From: Alnus glutinosa
Lineage: Eukaryota; Streptophyta; Magnoliopsida; Fagales; Betulaceae
Length of the DNA stretch: 64,000 bases
Direction: 5' to 3'
Assembly: GCF_958979055.1 (NCBI RefSeq)
Contig: NC_084889.1
Coordinates: forward strand, 32,553,261 to 32,617,260
Below the pieces are notes generated by a model. It ran no database searches. It was not told where the DNA came from and was given only the letters and a program-made list of their open reading frames with translations. The position numbers and the translations under genes are program-made. Shown here piece after piece: positions 1 to 12,390 of the stretch (position 1 is its first letter; every line of letters begins with the position of its first letter).

Positions 1-2546
1 TCACAGTGTATAACCTTCAGTGGAGAATGGTGGTGCAAATACGCCACCCCTTCAGCAACATCACTACAGATGCTCACCAACTGAACCAAATCCAATCCAC
101 AGTGCTTCAATCCATGGCTTGGATACAGATGCATCTCCAGGCTCCCGTTCGACATCAATGGAAGAACAAGAGCCTTGAACTCTGGCCTACTGCAAATTGT
201 GATGATCCTTATCAAATTCCGGTGCCTTGTCCTCTTTAGGACTTGGCATTCTCTCTTGAAGCTCCAAGAAATTTCTCCGGCCGACAACTTCGTATCCAAT
301 ACCTTTACAGCAATTCTTGTATTATCTTGGAGAACTCCCTTGTAAACATGTCCAAACTGACCTGTGATGGGATGTAAATTAAATGATTAAATTCATCGAT
401 TCGTATTATCTTAAATTTTTAGAATATACGGTAAAAGCGTTAGAATATAAATTAAGTAATTAAATTTATCTACTTCTATCAACTTAAACTTTTAAAATAA
501 TTATGTTGTGATTTAACAACCTGAACCGATGAGGCTTGAAGCACTGAAACCGCCGGTGGCTTCAAGAAGTTGTTTATACGAGACTCTTGGGTACTTCAAC
601 TCTTTCCTTTTATCTTGTTCTTCATCCTTCAAGTCCTCCCCTCCATTGAACACTGCCAATTGCCTCCTTCGAATCTTTGACCTGAGTACAAGACGGTACC
701 CAAATATACAAAAAATGGGTGTTGCAGTTGCAAATAATGACAACAGGGCTGACAGAATAAGCAAGTGATGAGAACGCCTTTTCCGGCATTTTGGCATGCC
801 CTTTATCGAGCCACAAAGGCCAAAATTTCCCAGAAAAGAGTCCATGGTGATTGATGCAAATGCCCCATTGTTAGACACATTTCCGAAGAATTTGTTGAAA
901 GACAGGTTCAAGTGCTTCAGAGTGGAAGACACCTGAAGAGATTGCGGAATCTTTCCAATCAGTTGGTTTGAAGATACATCAAGTTCTCGAAGATAAGGCA
1001 ACTGCCCTACTGAAAATGGAAGAGTGCCTTCCAAGGAATTATGTGAAAGGTTGAGGTTCTCCAGTGCAATGCAGCTTTTAAGCTGTGGAGGGATTGTGCC
1101 AGAGAGATTGTTAGAGGATAAATCTATTGCAAGCACCATGTCCATTTTGCTTAGCTCCAATGGTAAATTCCCATGTAAGTGATTGTTAGAAAAATTCAGG
1201 TACAGCTTCAAGCTCCTCAACCCTGCAACTTCACTAGGAATCACCCCTGAAATCTTATTGTGAGAAAGGTCTAGAATTTCTAAGTTGACACATTTGCCTA
1301 AACTTGGTGGTATTGTTCCTGAGAGCTGGTTCCCATAAAGCAAGAGCCTTCTTAGCTGGGGAAGGTTTGCAAAACTATCTGGAATCGAACCCGAAAGCTT
1401 ATTTCGAGACAAATCTAGAAGGCCTAGATGTAGAATGTCACCAAGAGCAGATGGAATCTCACCGGAGAGTGAATTGTTTGACAAGTAAACCCTCTCTAGC
1501 TTTCCCATCCGGCATAGTTTTGGTGTGATTGATCCATTAAGCAAGTTACTAGACAAGTTCAAGAGGGTGAGATTGACAAGGTTGGAAATGTGAGGAGGAA
1601 TGGAGCCGTAGATAAGATTCTCATCTAGATGAAGCTGTAACATATTGGTAGAAAGATCACCAATAACGCAAGGTAGCTCTCCACCAAGATTGTTTCCAGC
1701 CAATTCGAGTTCTTCAAGTTTAGATGAATTTGCCAAGGAAGCAAAGAAAGGTTCAAGGTTTCTATTACCATCATGGCTAACAAAGTTATTATATGACAAA
1801 GCAAGTATTTGTAAGCTTGGCATTTCACCAACAATCACTGATGGCAACTCACCGCTTAACATATTGGATTCTAAGTCAAGCCATTCAAGATGAGTGGAAT
1901 TGGAAAGGGCTCGAGGAACACTTCCCACAAGTTTGTTTGACCAAAGTAAAAGAAACCTCAACTTTTTAAGCACACATTCATTGTTTAAGGGAATTTGACC
2001 GCTCAAAGAATTGTTAGAAAGGTCTATATACTGCAAGGATAAAGACCCATTACAGAAAATTGATTCCGGGATTTCGCCATCAAGCCGGTTACTTCCCAAA
2101 TCAAGATAGATCATGTTCTTCATAAACCCCAACTCGTAGGGAATTTTCCCTTCAAGAAGATTCCATGATAAGCTAAGTTGTCTTAGCTGAGAGAGATAGC
2201 CTAACTCTTTTGGAATGTGATCTTGAAAGAAGTTGCCTGACAAATCAAGAACAGTCAAGGAAGAAAGATTGGCTAGAGCAGGAGAAATGGTGCCTCTAAG
2301 AAATTTTGCATTGAGAATAAGCTCTGTGACTCTTTGATCACTAGCACTGTTGCATTTCACACCTGGCCAGTTACAAAACGAAGAGTTCTTCCAATTCTCA
2401 AGGACCCCTCCCGGGTCAGAAACGACGCCGGACATGAAAGAAAGCAATGATACTCTGTCATGAGCATTTTCTTCTCCAGAGACTCCAAACAAAACAAAAA
2501 CCAAACAGTAGAGGAAAAAGAACATGGAAAACTTACAGAAACCCAT
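1..2546 (-). CDS. LRR receptor-like serine/threonine kinase (At2g24130-like), 3' end cut by window edge
   Basis: Cell-surface receptor kinase. Exon 1 is 2546 down to 521. It encodes a signal peptide (about residues 1-24), an LRR N-cap with CNWPGVKC, roughly 19 leucine-rich repeats (about 75-575), a C-cap with CGSIKGMPKC, a membrane helix (about 598-622) and a juxtamembrane segment. It ends in the glycine loop (ATGGFSASSLIGSG). A 159-base intron (520-362, GT..AG) splits a glycine codon. Exon 2 (361 to beyond 1) continues GQFGHVYKG, then the AVK lysine, HRNLI, the LMSNGSL hinge and KVIHC at the window edge. A cysteine where RD kinases have arginine points to the non-RD class, known for pattern-recognition receptors. 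The ligand cannot be told. If the intron is retained, translation stops two codons past the donor, giving a 677-residue receptor without a kinase. The overall order matches LRR-RLKs such as At2g24130; the exact orthologue is uncertain. Confidence 0.92.
377..520. repeat. Dispersed repeat forming most of the receptor-kinase intron
   Basis: Two partial units of a repeat found at seven other places in this window (see 44675-44940). Shared words on the plus strand are TTAAATGATTAAATT, TATTATCTTAA and GTGATTTAACAA. The second unit ends about three bases from the splice donor, so nearly the whole 159-base intron is repeat sequence. Confidence 0.75.
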
Positions 2547-2579
2547 TGTGGCATACGTACTGAAAACAATTAATGGAAA

Positions 2580-2640
2580 TTTACAAATAGAGAAAGGAGA
2601 GAGAGAGAGAGAGATTGTGGGAGGGAGAGAGTGGATGACA
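2580..2640 (-). promoter_or_regulatory. CT-rich leader or promoter of the receptor kinase
   Basis: A (GA)n tract with GA-rich flanks lies 35-90 bases upstream of the ATG at 2546; it reads as a CT-rich tract in the direction of the gene. CT-rich leaders are common in dicot 5' UTRs. No start site can be fixed. Confidence 0.35.
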
Positions 2641-5323
2641 CATCTGTAAGTATTTCATTGATCATATATTGTTGTGCTTAATATATGTGGCTGATGTACA
2701 TCTGTCAGTTCCCTTGTCGAACGTAACCTATAATTCTCTGGAATATATCATCAGTGGACACATGGATTAAGCAACAGTAGTGGGAATCATGGTTACGTGA
2801 TTGAAGAAGCATTCCCTTTTTCTATGAAAGTACTAATTTCAGGTTTATATCAACTTCCATGACGTGGGTTGAGGAAGGATACGTGATGGAGTATAAGAGG
2901 CAACTAATTAATTAATGGGTATCCATTGCTCTAAGTTGTTAACTGAAATATTCAAAAAAAAAAAAAAAAGTACAAGATTTATTAATTAATGTTACAAAAT
3001 AGGATAATAGCAGATTTAGTAGACTTTCCTAGGATCTGAACTGCTAATTTGTTCTTAATTAATTGATCCAGCAAAAACCCTTTGAAGTAATGCATACTGA
3101 CATGCATGGTCAGAGTTTATTCACTCTCTCTTTTTTTATTGAAAAAAAAAAACCCTTCCATTTTAATTAAAACACTTATTCTGGTTTTTGAGTTGTGAGA
3201 TGCCATGGGCATTTCAACTTCTGCAGTTGTCCGGAAAAAAAAAATCAATAGATTTGGAGAATATGACCCAAAAATCAGATTGTCTTATATTAATGGATGA
3301 TTCCTATTGCATTGATAGGAGTTCAATAGTTGTCCGTGTAAGTGGCTAAGTAACAGAATTAGATAGTACGTAGTCATAAAATTAAATGAGTAATTAATAT
3401 GATACATATTGGCAGGTTCAAAAGCTAGCCTTTTGGATTAAAGTGATGTCTAAAATGTTATAGAGACTTATTTTATATTTATTTTTATTATTGAAGTGTA
3501 TATATATACAATGTGGGTCCAAGTGATTATATATATAATGGTACAAGAAATACGCTAAACAATTTAAAACTTAACATTCATGAGCATCTTTAATTATTAT
3601 CTAGTAAACAATTTATCTTCCTAACATGCATATATAGAACTGCATGCATGGAGTAGTGTAGGCCACAAATTAAGTCACAAATACGTAGGATACTAATTAG
3701 TACTCATGATTTCCCCAACAAGAAGACCTGTGGTTTAATTTGTAATCATGGAAAACTGTACATGTTTTTTGTTCAAACACATAACAACAATGGATATATT
3801 AGTTACGTATACGGACTGTTATTTTCCAATCAAGCCACTAAGAAATAACGAGGACCTATTTTTGGTTTTTTATTTATTATTTATTTTATTTTTCTATCAT
3901 AATGGTTGTTGATGCGGATTTTTACAGAGTCGCACAGAACAAAAGGCACTTTCAAAAATGAGAATACTACTAGAGTGACACTAATATGGATAATTTCTAA
4001 AAATTGTCTGGCTTAATTGACCATCTAAAACTTTCTCACCGGCACCATGCCGGGTCACCGGTTTTTGTCTTTGCCCTTAACCGCCATCGATATGGTTCGG
4101 TTCGAATATTGTGCAAAAAATCCACATGTATCAACAATGGTAACTATAAGGAGAGAATATATTTTAATGTAGTACGACTTGGTACTAAAAAAAGGAGAGT
4201 ATGGTTTCCTTGTTGGTCAATTAAGGTTTTCTTTGTTGATAACTTTGATTATTAGCTGCCTGATTTTATTTGACTTTACTGTACTTGAATTAATCACGAC
4301 GAAAGAAAGGAAATATATAAAGTCAGATAAAAACACGTGTGGGAGGGGAACGTATGTTTGGCGCCTGTGATACTTGACTTTGAAAGTGCCAATGGTTGTG
4401 AACCACGTGTGGGACTTTGACCTGACACGTAAGCTTGATTTAAGATCCAGGTAGCACTGGTGCTTGACATGTCAGCATCGGCCGGCCTAACCCTTTGTTG
4501 TCATATTTGTTTATTAATTCATTTTTCTTTGTTGTTTTAATTTAGTGGATAGTGTGCTGTTAAAGAGGCTAGGATAATTTAGATTATAGGGCACACTTAG
4601 GGGCCGGTGGAGTGGCGGCTGCGCGCGTGTATTGTTCTTGTTACAATTGTTGGCTGAGTTATGTGCCATCTTGCACTATATATGGTGATTGCGGTTTCTG
4701 TGTTCATACTTATATGCCTAATCATGAAACACAAGTGCCTAGCTAGGGTTTCTACCTTTATATAAGTTTAAAAAATTCACAATATTCCTGACTCTGAACC
4801 AATTCAACTTAATTGTATATATGCTGATCTGCATTTTCTTTTCATTTTATATATAATCTCTCTATCTGATCATCATATCCTGTGAAAGACAACGTACTTG
4901 ACCTACTACAGCAAACATCATGGTGTAGCGGCTTCCTGATGCAAATATATATATATATGTAAGGTATGAAAAGGACTCAAGTGGCCGGATCGTATCATTA
5001 TAGCTAGAGAAGTTAGAATATATATGGCTATTTATAATTATTATCAGCTTCCACTAGCTGAATATTTAAGGCAATTCCATCTCAATGGTGGGCAAAAAGA
5101 GATCAAGCTGAGTGCAAATTTGGTTATGAAAATCAATCACCATTGGTTACTGGTTGCATTAATCAATAAAATACTGAAAAAATGCCTTTTTCTGCTGTGT
5201 TTGGTTGGTTGGGATATTAAGAGTGCAAGACAGGCCAAATGTTCATCCAGATCTGACAGCTCCTTGGCCAGTGAAAACAGAAAAATCTCCTTTGTGCTTC
5301 ATGCATGTATATGTACAATAGCC

Positions 5324-5358
<35 letters not shown>

Positions 5359-6590
5359 TATCTCTGGAAAAATCTTCCAGAAAAGCAAATGAAAACTATG
5401 TAGCAAGGCAATGCTTGACAATTTAAAAGTCTTCTAGAATTGCCTCATCAAAAAAAGTTAATCCAACGAATGAAATCAATCACCAATATCAAAGTTAGGC
5501 TGAAACTCAATGAAGATTTTCTCATAGCCATTCATTCATGAGAAATGCTAGCTAGTCAGTAGATTGGTATACGACTGATGTCATACAACTGGGATGACAC
5601 GCGTGATAGATAGTAATAATCAACCCTCGATTTTCTCTTTTACAAGCCTTTTCTAATCTAAAATTAAACTGATTTACATTATCATGTTATCCTGATTGTA
5701 TGACAGTTTTGTTGGAATATTATTCTAATGGTGCAAAATTCTTGTTGACACTAAATAATTGTAATCCAAAATATTAATAATAATGGAATATTTTAGAATG
5801 CAAGAAATAAAAATTAAAGCAAGGAACAATCTCATAATGATATAGAATTAATCATGCAAGAGCTAGCGTTATCCTTAATGGTTGATTTCGTGTTCTCTAG
5901 AGTACTCAACTCGGTGCTCTGCCTTCATTATATATGGATGCACTTCCAAGTATGAAGGTCAAATGAACAATCCTTCGATCGATTTAATTGAAAGATTAAA
6001 TCCAAAGAGATAAAAAATTGAACACAAAAACACAAAAAAAATCTCTCTTCCGTAGCGAGGAGCAATTCTTAAATCATGGTGGAAAATTCACTAAAAGCAC
6101 CATACTTTAGCAAAGTGGACAACAAACTAAAAATGTCATTGACATTTTTTTTTTTTTTTTGGATTATTTTTTTGTAAACTGAATCAGCTTTTATAGAAGT
6201 AGTAAACTAATTTTCTTTTTTTTTAAAAAAAGGGTCATAAAAGTTATATTCTTTTTAAAGCCTATAAATGACCATGTGTTAATTAAAGACTTGGTCTTCA
6301 ACGTATATGCGAGTCAATAGCGTGTGAAATTTTTTAATGATTGACGGTTTAAAAAATAAATAAAAAATCGATGCTTGTGCAAAGTTTTAATGATCAAACT
6401 ACCGGAAAAAAATGTTTGTAACATATATTACAACAATCCGGCCCCATACGTTAAAAACTCTAGAATAGGAAAAAGTTGAGAAAGCACCCATTGGTGTGGT
6501 ACTCATGAGTTTTAACCACACTTTAAATAAATATGAACTTAATTAATCGTAGTAGAGTTAAACTTCTTTAACCAAATTCACAAGATTGCG
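2641..6590. other. Gene-free AT-rich intergenic stretch
   Basis: No supported gene. It holds A/T runs (2953-2969, 6147-6160), a (TA)n(CA)n microsatellite at about 5324-5360, and two CACGTG-containing words near 4334 and 4404 of the G-box/ABRE type. The small open frames here have no recognisable product. Confidence 0.6.
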
Positions 6591-6599
6591 AGTTGGAAG

Positions 6600-7030
6600 T
6601 GAATTTGCATGGTGCGGGCACGAGATTGCTATGTGACCATTCGTTCAAGAGTAGCCCAAACATCCCGGGATGTAGCACACTTGACAACATGTGTGAGAAT
6701 ATTCTCCGTGAGAGAATTAATTAAGGTGCTAAGAATCATCTGATCCTGAAAGTGTCAATGCAGCCATGCTGGATTTTGAGAAACAATGGCAGTGGAGTCA
6801 GCCTAGGTGGTGATAGTCTGTGGAGGACAGACAATTGACCCGTCAACATAACCATATAGGTCAAACCCTTTAAGAGGGGGAAGAATGGCTATTTTCCATA
6901 AGAGATAATTGCATCTAGTGAGCTTGTGAGGAAATGGTTGAGTGAAAGTATTGACCAATGAGGCAGTGGAGCTTTGGTTAGGAGAGGAAGAACCAAAATT
7001 GGTGTTGGTAGTAGTTAAAGAAAAAGCCAT
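6600..7030 (-). pseudogene. Copia-type retrotransposon gag fragment (UBN2-like), decayed
   Basis: The minus strand reads from an ATG at 7030 with the typical Copia gag start: a Ser/Thr/Asn-rich head, then NYLLWKIAILPPLKGFDLYGYVDGS. After a frame break near 6803, gag sequence returns (ILTHVVKCATSRDVWATLERM) and then meets an in-frame stop near 6630. A primer-binding site lies upstream at 7693-7704. Protease, integrase and RT are absent, so this is the 5' remnant of a dead element. Confidence 0.75.
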
Positions 7031-7056
7031 TGGAAATAAAAAAATAAAAAAATAAT

Positions 7057-7655
7057 GGGGTAATTACCTTTTCCCCCCATGAACTACCAGCCTATGTCAT
7101 TTTGCTCCCACGAACTACCACCTCGACTAAAAAAGAGCATCAAACTACCATCTTTACTGCTTTACCCTCTTCCGTCTGGGAATTCCGTTAACTTGGATGG
7201 AATATGCCATTTTTTACCATTAAGTTTGATTTAAATACCAAAATGCCCCTACAGTAATTAATAAAAAATATTAAAATTAATATATTAAAAAAAAAAAAAA
7301 AAAAAGACCGAAGGAAAAGCTGCCGTGGCTGGGTGGCCTGCGAGCCACCCCCAGAGGTGGCTCCGGCCACCCCTTAGGGCGGGGTGGCTTGCAGGCCATC
7401 CGGCCACCAGCAGCCACCCCCTTTTCCTTCATTTTTTTTTTTTTTTTTTAAAAAAAAATTTTATTTAAAATGAGGATATTTAGGTAATTTTTGAAATTGA
7501 GTTAGGACATTTAAGTCTTTGCATGAATTAGGCTGACGGAATAGGGCAAAATATGTAAAGATGGTAGTTTGATGCTCTTTTTTGGTCGAGGTGGTAGTTC
7601 GTGGGGGTAAAATGACATAGGCCGGTAGTTCATGGGGGGAAAAGGTAATTACCCC
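7057..7655. mobile_element. Long-TIR MITE (599 bp) inside the Copia leader
   Basis: The terminal inverted repeats are about 100 bp each. The left end starts GGGGTAATTACCTTTTCCCC and the right end is its reverse complement; both carry the GATGCTCTTTTTTGGTCGAG type block. The interior is GC-rich and itself self-complementary (GGGTGGCCTGCGAGCCACCC). Flanks are A-rich, with a possible 8-9 bp duplication (AAAAATAA). Long TIRs suggest a Mutator-like origin; no transposase is present. Confidence 0.85.
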
Positions 7656-7692
7656 AAAAATAAAATAAAAAAATTAACATTTGTTACCAAAG

Positions 7693-7704
7693 GCTGTGAT
7701 ACCA
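7693..7704 (-). other. Retrotransposon primer-binding site (initiator tRNA-Met type)
   Basis: The minus strand reads TGGTATCACAGC, one base away from the usual plant PBS TGGTATCAGAGC. It sits upstream of the gag start at 7030 with the MITE between them. The matching LTR should lie just right of about 7708 but cannot be delimited. Confidence 0.6.
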
Positions 7705-8008
7705 AATTAAGATATTTGAAATGATTTGATTTGTATTGCCTTATCTCAATTGAGTATTTCCTTAGACTTTTGGACTTTGTAACGCATGACATAAACGCAT
7801 GGCATTAACTCTTGACTTTCGGATTTTGTAACTCACGTCATTAATCTCTTGGCATTAAAGTTGCTTTTGAATGAGTGTCTCATGGCTTATGGACTTGTGG
7901 TTTAGTAAGGCATGTTTGTTGGGTGCACATCATTATATCAGAAGTGGCTTTTGATGTGGATGAGTTAGAGTTGGAGCCTGATGCTTGGAGAGCTTCCTTA
8001 ACATTAGG

Positions 8009-8611
8009 TGTAACGACCCACCCCAATGACACAATATTGTCTGCTTTTGGCTCTACTGAATTAGACTTTTCAAGAGATCACCCATCTCGATATTAATCTC
8101 ACATAAGCATGCTTAATTGCAGAATTCTGATAGGTTCATGGTCATTGCGATTTTAAAATGCGTTGTCTCAAGAAGGGTGCGAATATACATATAAGCGCAT
8201 ACCCATTCCCATACCTAGGCGATGTGGGACGTCACAATCACCCCCTCTTGGGACTCAGCGTCCCCGCTGGCAACCCGCATGGGATCACCCCATTCTTGGC
8301 GTCCCAACGAGTGCCCGCTAGCAACCTCATAAGCTTGTGCACGCTCCCCCCATCTTAGGCTGGGTAATGGCTCTTATACTATTTGTAACGACCCACCCCA
8401 ATAACACAATATTGTCCATTTTTGGCTCCTCCGAACCAGACTTTTTAGGAGGTCACCCATCCCGGTATTATTCTCGCAGAAGTACGGTTAACTGCAGAGT
8501 TTTGATAGGTTCATGGTCATCACAACTTTAAAACACGTTGTGTCAAGAAAGATGTGAATATACATATAAGCACATACTCATTCTCATATCCAGGCAATGT
8601 GAGACGTCACA
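8009..8611. mobile_element. TRIM (Cassandra-like) with 5S-rRNA-derived LTRs
   Basis: Two direct repeats of identical length, 8009-8236 and 8384-8611 (228 bp each), start TGTAACGACCC and end GTCACA, around a 147-bp interior. Flanking 5-mers are TTAGG and TTACG (4 of 5 alike). Each LTR contains a block resembling the reverse complement of plant 5S rRNA: AGGAGGTCACCCATC, then TTAACTGCAGAGTTTTGATAGG (compare GGGAGGTCACCCATCC and TTAACTTCGGAGTTCTGATGGG in 5S). 5S-bearing LTRs are the mark of the Cassandra TRIM group. No coding capacity and no clear primer-binding site were seen. Confidence 0.8.
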
Positions 8612-8796
8612 TTACGTGCCAAGTTTATCCTATCTAGATGCCAAGTATATATAATCGGTTACTTGGTTATTAACCGGATTTCTAAATCTCTATAATTAGG
8701 AATCACAATCGGCTTACGTGGTTATCTGGTTGCGGTTATTTACGATTATGCGGTTATCTAGTTAGTGGTTGTTGGCGGATTGTACACTCTAACTAA

Positions 8797-9336
8797 ATGA
8801 TGGAAAAATTGCTACAAAAGAGGATCATTCCCACCTCTGATCCGGACAAGTCTCCACTTCAATGACCAAGACAAGCTATTATACGTACCATAAAGTACTT
8901 AATACATTATAGTCTTATTAGATAAAAATGTTTGATTTTATAATTCACTGTTAACTCAATTTTACAAGTCATAAGAAATTAGTGATTTAAAATTTTAGAG
9001 TACTAGCTAGCAGTAGCTTCCCTTAAACTTTTCTTCAACTTAAGGGACTAAACTACTTTTTACTTCCCCATTTAAATGCACTCCACAATATATTATCTTA
9101 TCATTTTCCTATACTATTTAAATATTCTTTAAATTAAATGATAGAGGAAAGAGAAATTATTTAAATATTGTTTCAAATAAATGTTAGAAGAATAAGAGAA
9201 GAAAGATAAATTTTTTTATAATAAAATAATGTTAAAGGAACCACTTTTACTTCCCTAAATTTAGGATACAACTTTTGGTTCCCCTTAGTGTTTCTTTATT
9301 TTAGGGAACAACAATGAAATGTAATATCAATGGTTT
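8797..9336. repeat. Dispersed repeat, copy 1 of a ~530-bp pair
   Basis: Diverged direct copy of 18500-19066. Shared blocks include CACTTCAATGACCAA, TTTTATAATTCAC, GTAGCTTC..TTAAACTTTTCTTCAA, TTTAAATGCACTCCA and the end AACAACAAT.AAAT..AATATCAA. No open frame or clear terminal inverted repeat. Partial relatives of the 3' part lie near 15930-16020, 16970-17010 and 56500-56580. Confidence 0.75.
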
Positions 9337-11030
9337 TTTAAGGAGGGTATGTAGGGAACTTGTATTTTGTAAATAAATAATATTTTAATGAGATAGGGAA
9401 AAATAAGGAAAGCTATTGTGAAAATTATTTGGATAGGGAAACAAAAAGTAATTTTGTTATCTAAATTTAGGAAAAATCGAAAGGAAACAAGTTTGATTTG
9501 ACTATAGATAATACATTTTTGTATTACTAGAATCAATAAATATGATGAAAATGAAGTTATTTTTTAAAGCCCACACATTGTATGCAAGAATAAAACTTTC
9601 CTACTAAAAAGACCTAATTTTAAACCATTATAAAAGGAAAGACAACTAATCATGCGATTAAACACATAAATCAAAGCTTAAAACATGAGAAATAAACACA
9701 AGCTAGGTATAGATTGAGCTTTATATCTCAAATGTGAGAGCTTTCCAAGTCTTAGCTAGGTGTACAACCTTCAAAGTAGGTCATCTCTCTCTCTCTCTCA
9801 CTCTCTCTCTTCAGGGTTGGGTATCAGAAAGTAGGCGAAATAAGAACCTAGAGTTTATCCTAGGCTATTGAACCACTTCCATCATGCTTGTGCTCTAAAT
9901 TATAAATCCATGCAAATTGTCATCGATCAATCATTCCATGCCACGTTGCACCGTTGATCATTTAGAAGCAACGATCGGCCGTTCTTGTACAACATTGCAC
10001 CGTTTGATCAATACATGGACCATTCTTGTGCAACATTGCTCCGTTTGATCATTACATGGACCGTTTAATCATTCTTAATAAAACCTTAAAGGCAATTATA
10101 GACACACACACACATGTTAAAGTAACACTCCTTTACGTATTTTATGATAACATTATTCTTACGAGTTGTTGTTACTGTGCACAACGATGATGAATAATAA
10201 AGAATCAAAAAAAGAAAAAAACAAGACAAGATTTACGTGGTTCAGCAATTTGCCTACGTCTACAGGAGTGTGGCTATATTCTATAATATGATTTAGGGTT
10301 ACAACATAACATATTTATAGTAAAACTCTAATATACGGACAGATATGAAAAACTGCAAAATACCCTGTACCGTACTGCACCCCCACAACCTAATAGTCCA
10401 GGCCACTTTACTGGTACTCTCGTATTACTCTCTACACTTAAGAGAATATGAATCACTTGTTTCAACACGAGCTCACATCAATGATTAGTAAAATATTAGC
10501 AACATGATTGAGCGAGGTGTTACATTTTCACGTATCCTTATAAAAATTGTCCTCAAAGTTTCAGCATTAACTGATTTCGAGGATTTAAAGCCTTGAAATT
10601 TTGCAAGCATACTTTTAACACGATGGAATTCGTTTTTCCCTTAAGAGTAAGAGGTTTACAAATTTATAGTTAAACAATAAGGTGACAAATTTTGTAATAG
10701 AACGCGTTTCAACGAACATATGAATCAAAATAATTTGTCTCTAAATGCAAGTATATGAAATCAAAAAAATCTAAGGCAAATATTTCAAGTAATTGGTAAG
10801 CATAATAATGCATCAAAGCACATAAAATATCCTCCAAAAGTTACCATTATCATCGTGAAAATTGTTTCAACTACATCCAAAGCATAAAATAAAATAAGAA
10901 AATAATTGTTTATCCCACCACAAAAGTTTCTTGGCAAATTAAACAGCCTAGGACCACAAAAAAGAAATAACAAAATAAAACATAGATAATAAGGTTTAGA
11001 GCCAATTAATGGTACTAGCGGGCACCACTA
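9337..11030. other. Gene-free stretch with retroelement debris
   Basis: No gene. There is a (TC)n tract at 9786-9811. The segment at about 10175-10330 (TTTACGTGGTTCAGCAATTTGCCTAC) is of a type common in plant LTR-retrotransposon ends; a relative is at about 51040-51180. Confidence 0.45.
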
Positions 11031-11031
11031 A

Positions 11032-11343
11032 GGGTGCATTTTTAAAAAGTGTAGACAAAAAGTGTAATTTAAAACAAAATTACAGAAAATGAATTGTTTG
11101 GGAATTGCATTTTAAAAAAATTACAATTTAAAAATGCAGAAAACTATTTTTTCAAATCACATGCAATGTGGTACTTTTTTTAAAACGTAGAATTTTAAAA
11201 AGTTTAACCTGTAATTTTAAAGGCTAAATTACAATTTTGCCAAATACTTAACTTCGTTTTTAAAAAACAAATTTTCAAATTTCACATTTAAAAATCATTA
11301 TTTTTAAATCACATTTTTCAAATTACAATCCCAAACGAAGGCC
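11032..11343. mobile_element. PIF/Harbinger-type MITE, decayed
   Basis: Same family as 30953-31272. It starts GGGTGCATTTTT after a TAA and ends ATTACAATCCCAAACGAAGGCC. Many C-to-T changes against the other copy suggest decay after cytosine methylation. Confidence 0.65.
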
Positions 11344-11499
11344 AAAGCCACCATGAGGATATCCTCGACCTCAGCCGCAATGTGTTCATACGAGGCATCA
11401 CTGTGCCCCTCTGCTACCAGCACTGCCATCTGCAAGTAAAAAATCCTGGTCTCCATGCCCCCCTCTCGTGCCAGCACTACTAAAATATGAACTAAACAA

Positions 11500-12390
11500 T
11501 AGGAGTGAGCAAATCCCCGCAATCCCTGCCCCGCCCCTCCCCGCAAAGACTAAAACCCGCACCCATGGTGCGGGCCACGGGGCCTTATTTGGGCCCCCCG
11601 CACGGTGCGGGGTGGGTTGCGGGGGGAGCCCTTAAAATTTCGCAGGTCCCCGCCCCACCCCACAGAATTTGAAAAAAAAAAAAAAAAAATGAAAAAAAAG
11701 ACACATTTTGGTTGAGAAACTTCACTTTCTTAATTCTTTTTTTACTCTCCTTTCCTTCAGTCCTTCAGTTCTAACCTAACCGGCTAGTTTTGTTTGCTCA
11801 TTTGATTGGAAACATGCAGGTACTCTTACACCGTTATTTACTGCATTTAACTTCATCACATGGCTATATTTCTAATCAAAATTAATTGTTCCATGATGCA
11901 ATTAATTTATGTTGTTCTAGCAGTTGAACGTGGAAATGATTGACTAGATCCTTAAGAACAAGATTTTTATTTTTCCAATGCCTCTATTTTCATTCTGATC
12001 GACTCTTTGAAGCTTCAGAACCTTTGCCTTCTTATGTCTTCTGCTTATATTAGCCGAAGAGTATGAAAATTGCTTGTTTGATTTCTTTAACAGTATATAG
12101 GAAGAAAGATATCTTTATAATCATTAGGCTTTATAGGCTCTGTTTATGGTCATTGACAAGTACACATCTGCATGAGCCTACAAGGCAACAATTTTACCTA
12201 AAAAAAATATGTATTATTCTTTTTTCAAAAATTAAAAAAAAAAAAAAAAAAAAATCTGTGTTAACCCGCGGGGATCCCCGCCCCGCACGGTTTCAATAAG
12301 TTTTTCATGGGTTGCGGGTTCCCTTTGGGGAACTCGCACCCCTGCGGGGCGGGGTCAAAAAAACCCCATCCCTGCCCATGCTCAGCCCTA
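11500..12390. mobile_element. Non-autonomous hAT-like element (891 bp) with perfect 8-bp target duplication
   Basis: The ends are imperfect inverted repeats, TAGGAGTGAGCA and TGCTCAGCCCTA. CTAAACAA flanks the element on both sides (11492-11499 and 12391-12398). An 8-bp duplication with TA(G/A)GG..CCCTA-type ends is diagnostic of hAT transposons. The subterminal ~150 bp on each side are very GC-rich and rich in GCGGGG/CCCCGC words; the middle is AT-rich. No transposase. Confidence 0.88.

Noticed and set aside
4004..4370. Two overlapping plus-strand frames of 63 and 83 codons
   Set aside because: No recognisable protein features and no codon pattern; likely chance frames.
5324..5360. (TA)n(CA)n as a possible CRISPR-like array
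   Set aside because: A simple microsatellite; no spacer-repeat structure, and the sequence is plant nuclear DNA.
8445..8545. 5S rRNA gene
   Set aside because: The 5S-like block is diverged, antisense within an LTR-like repeat, and present in both LTRs; it is transposon sequence.
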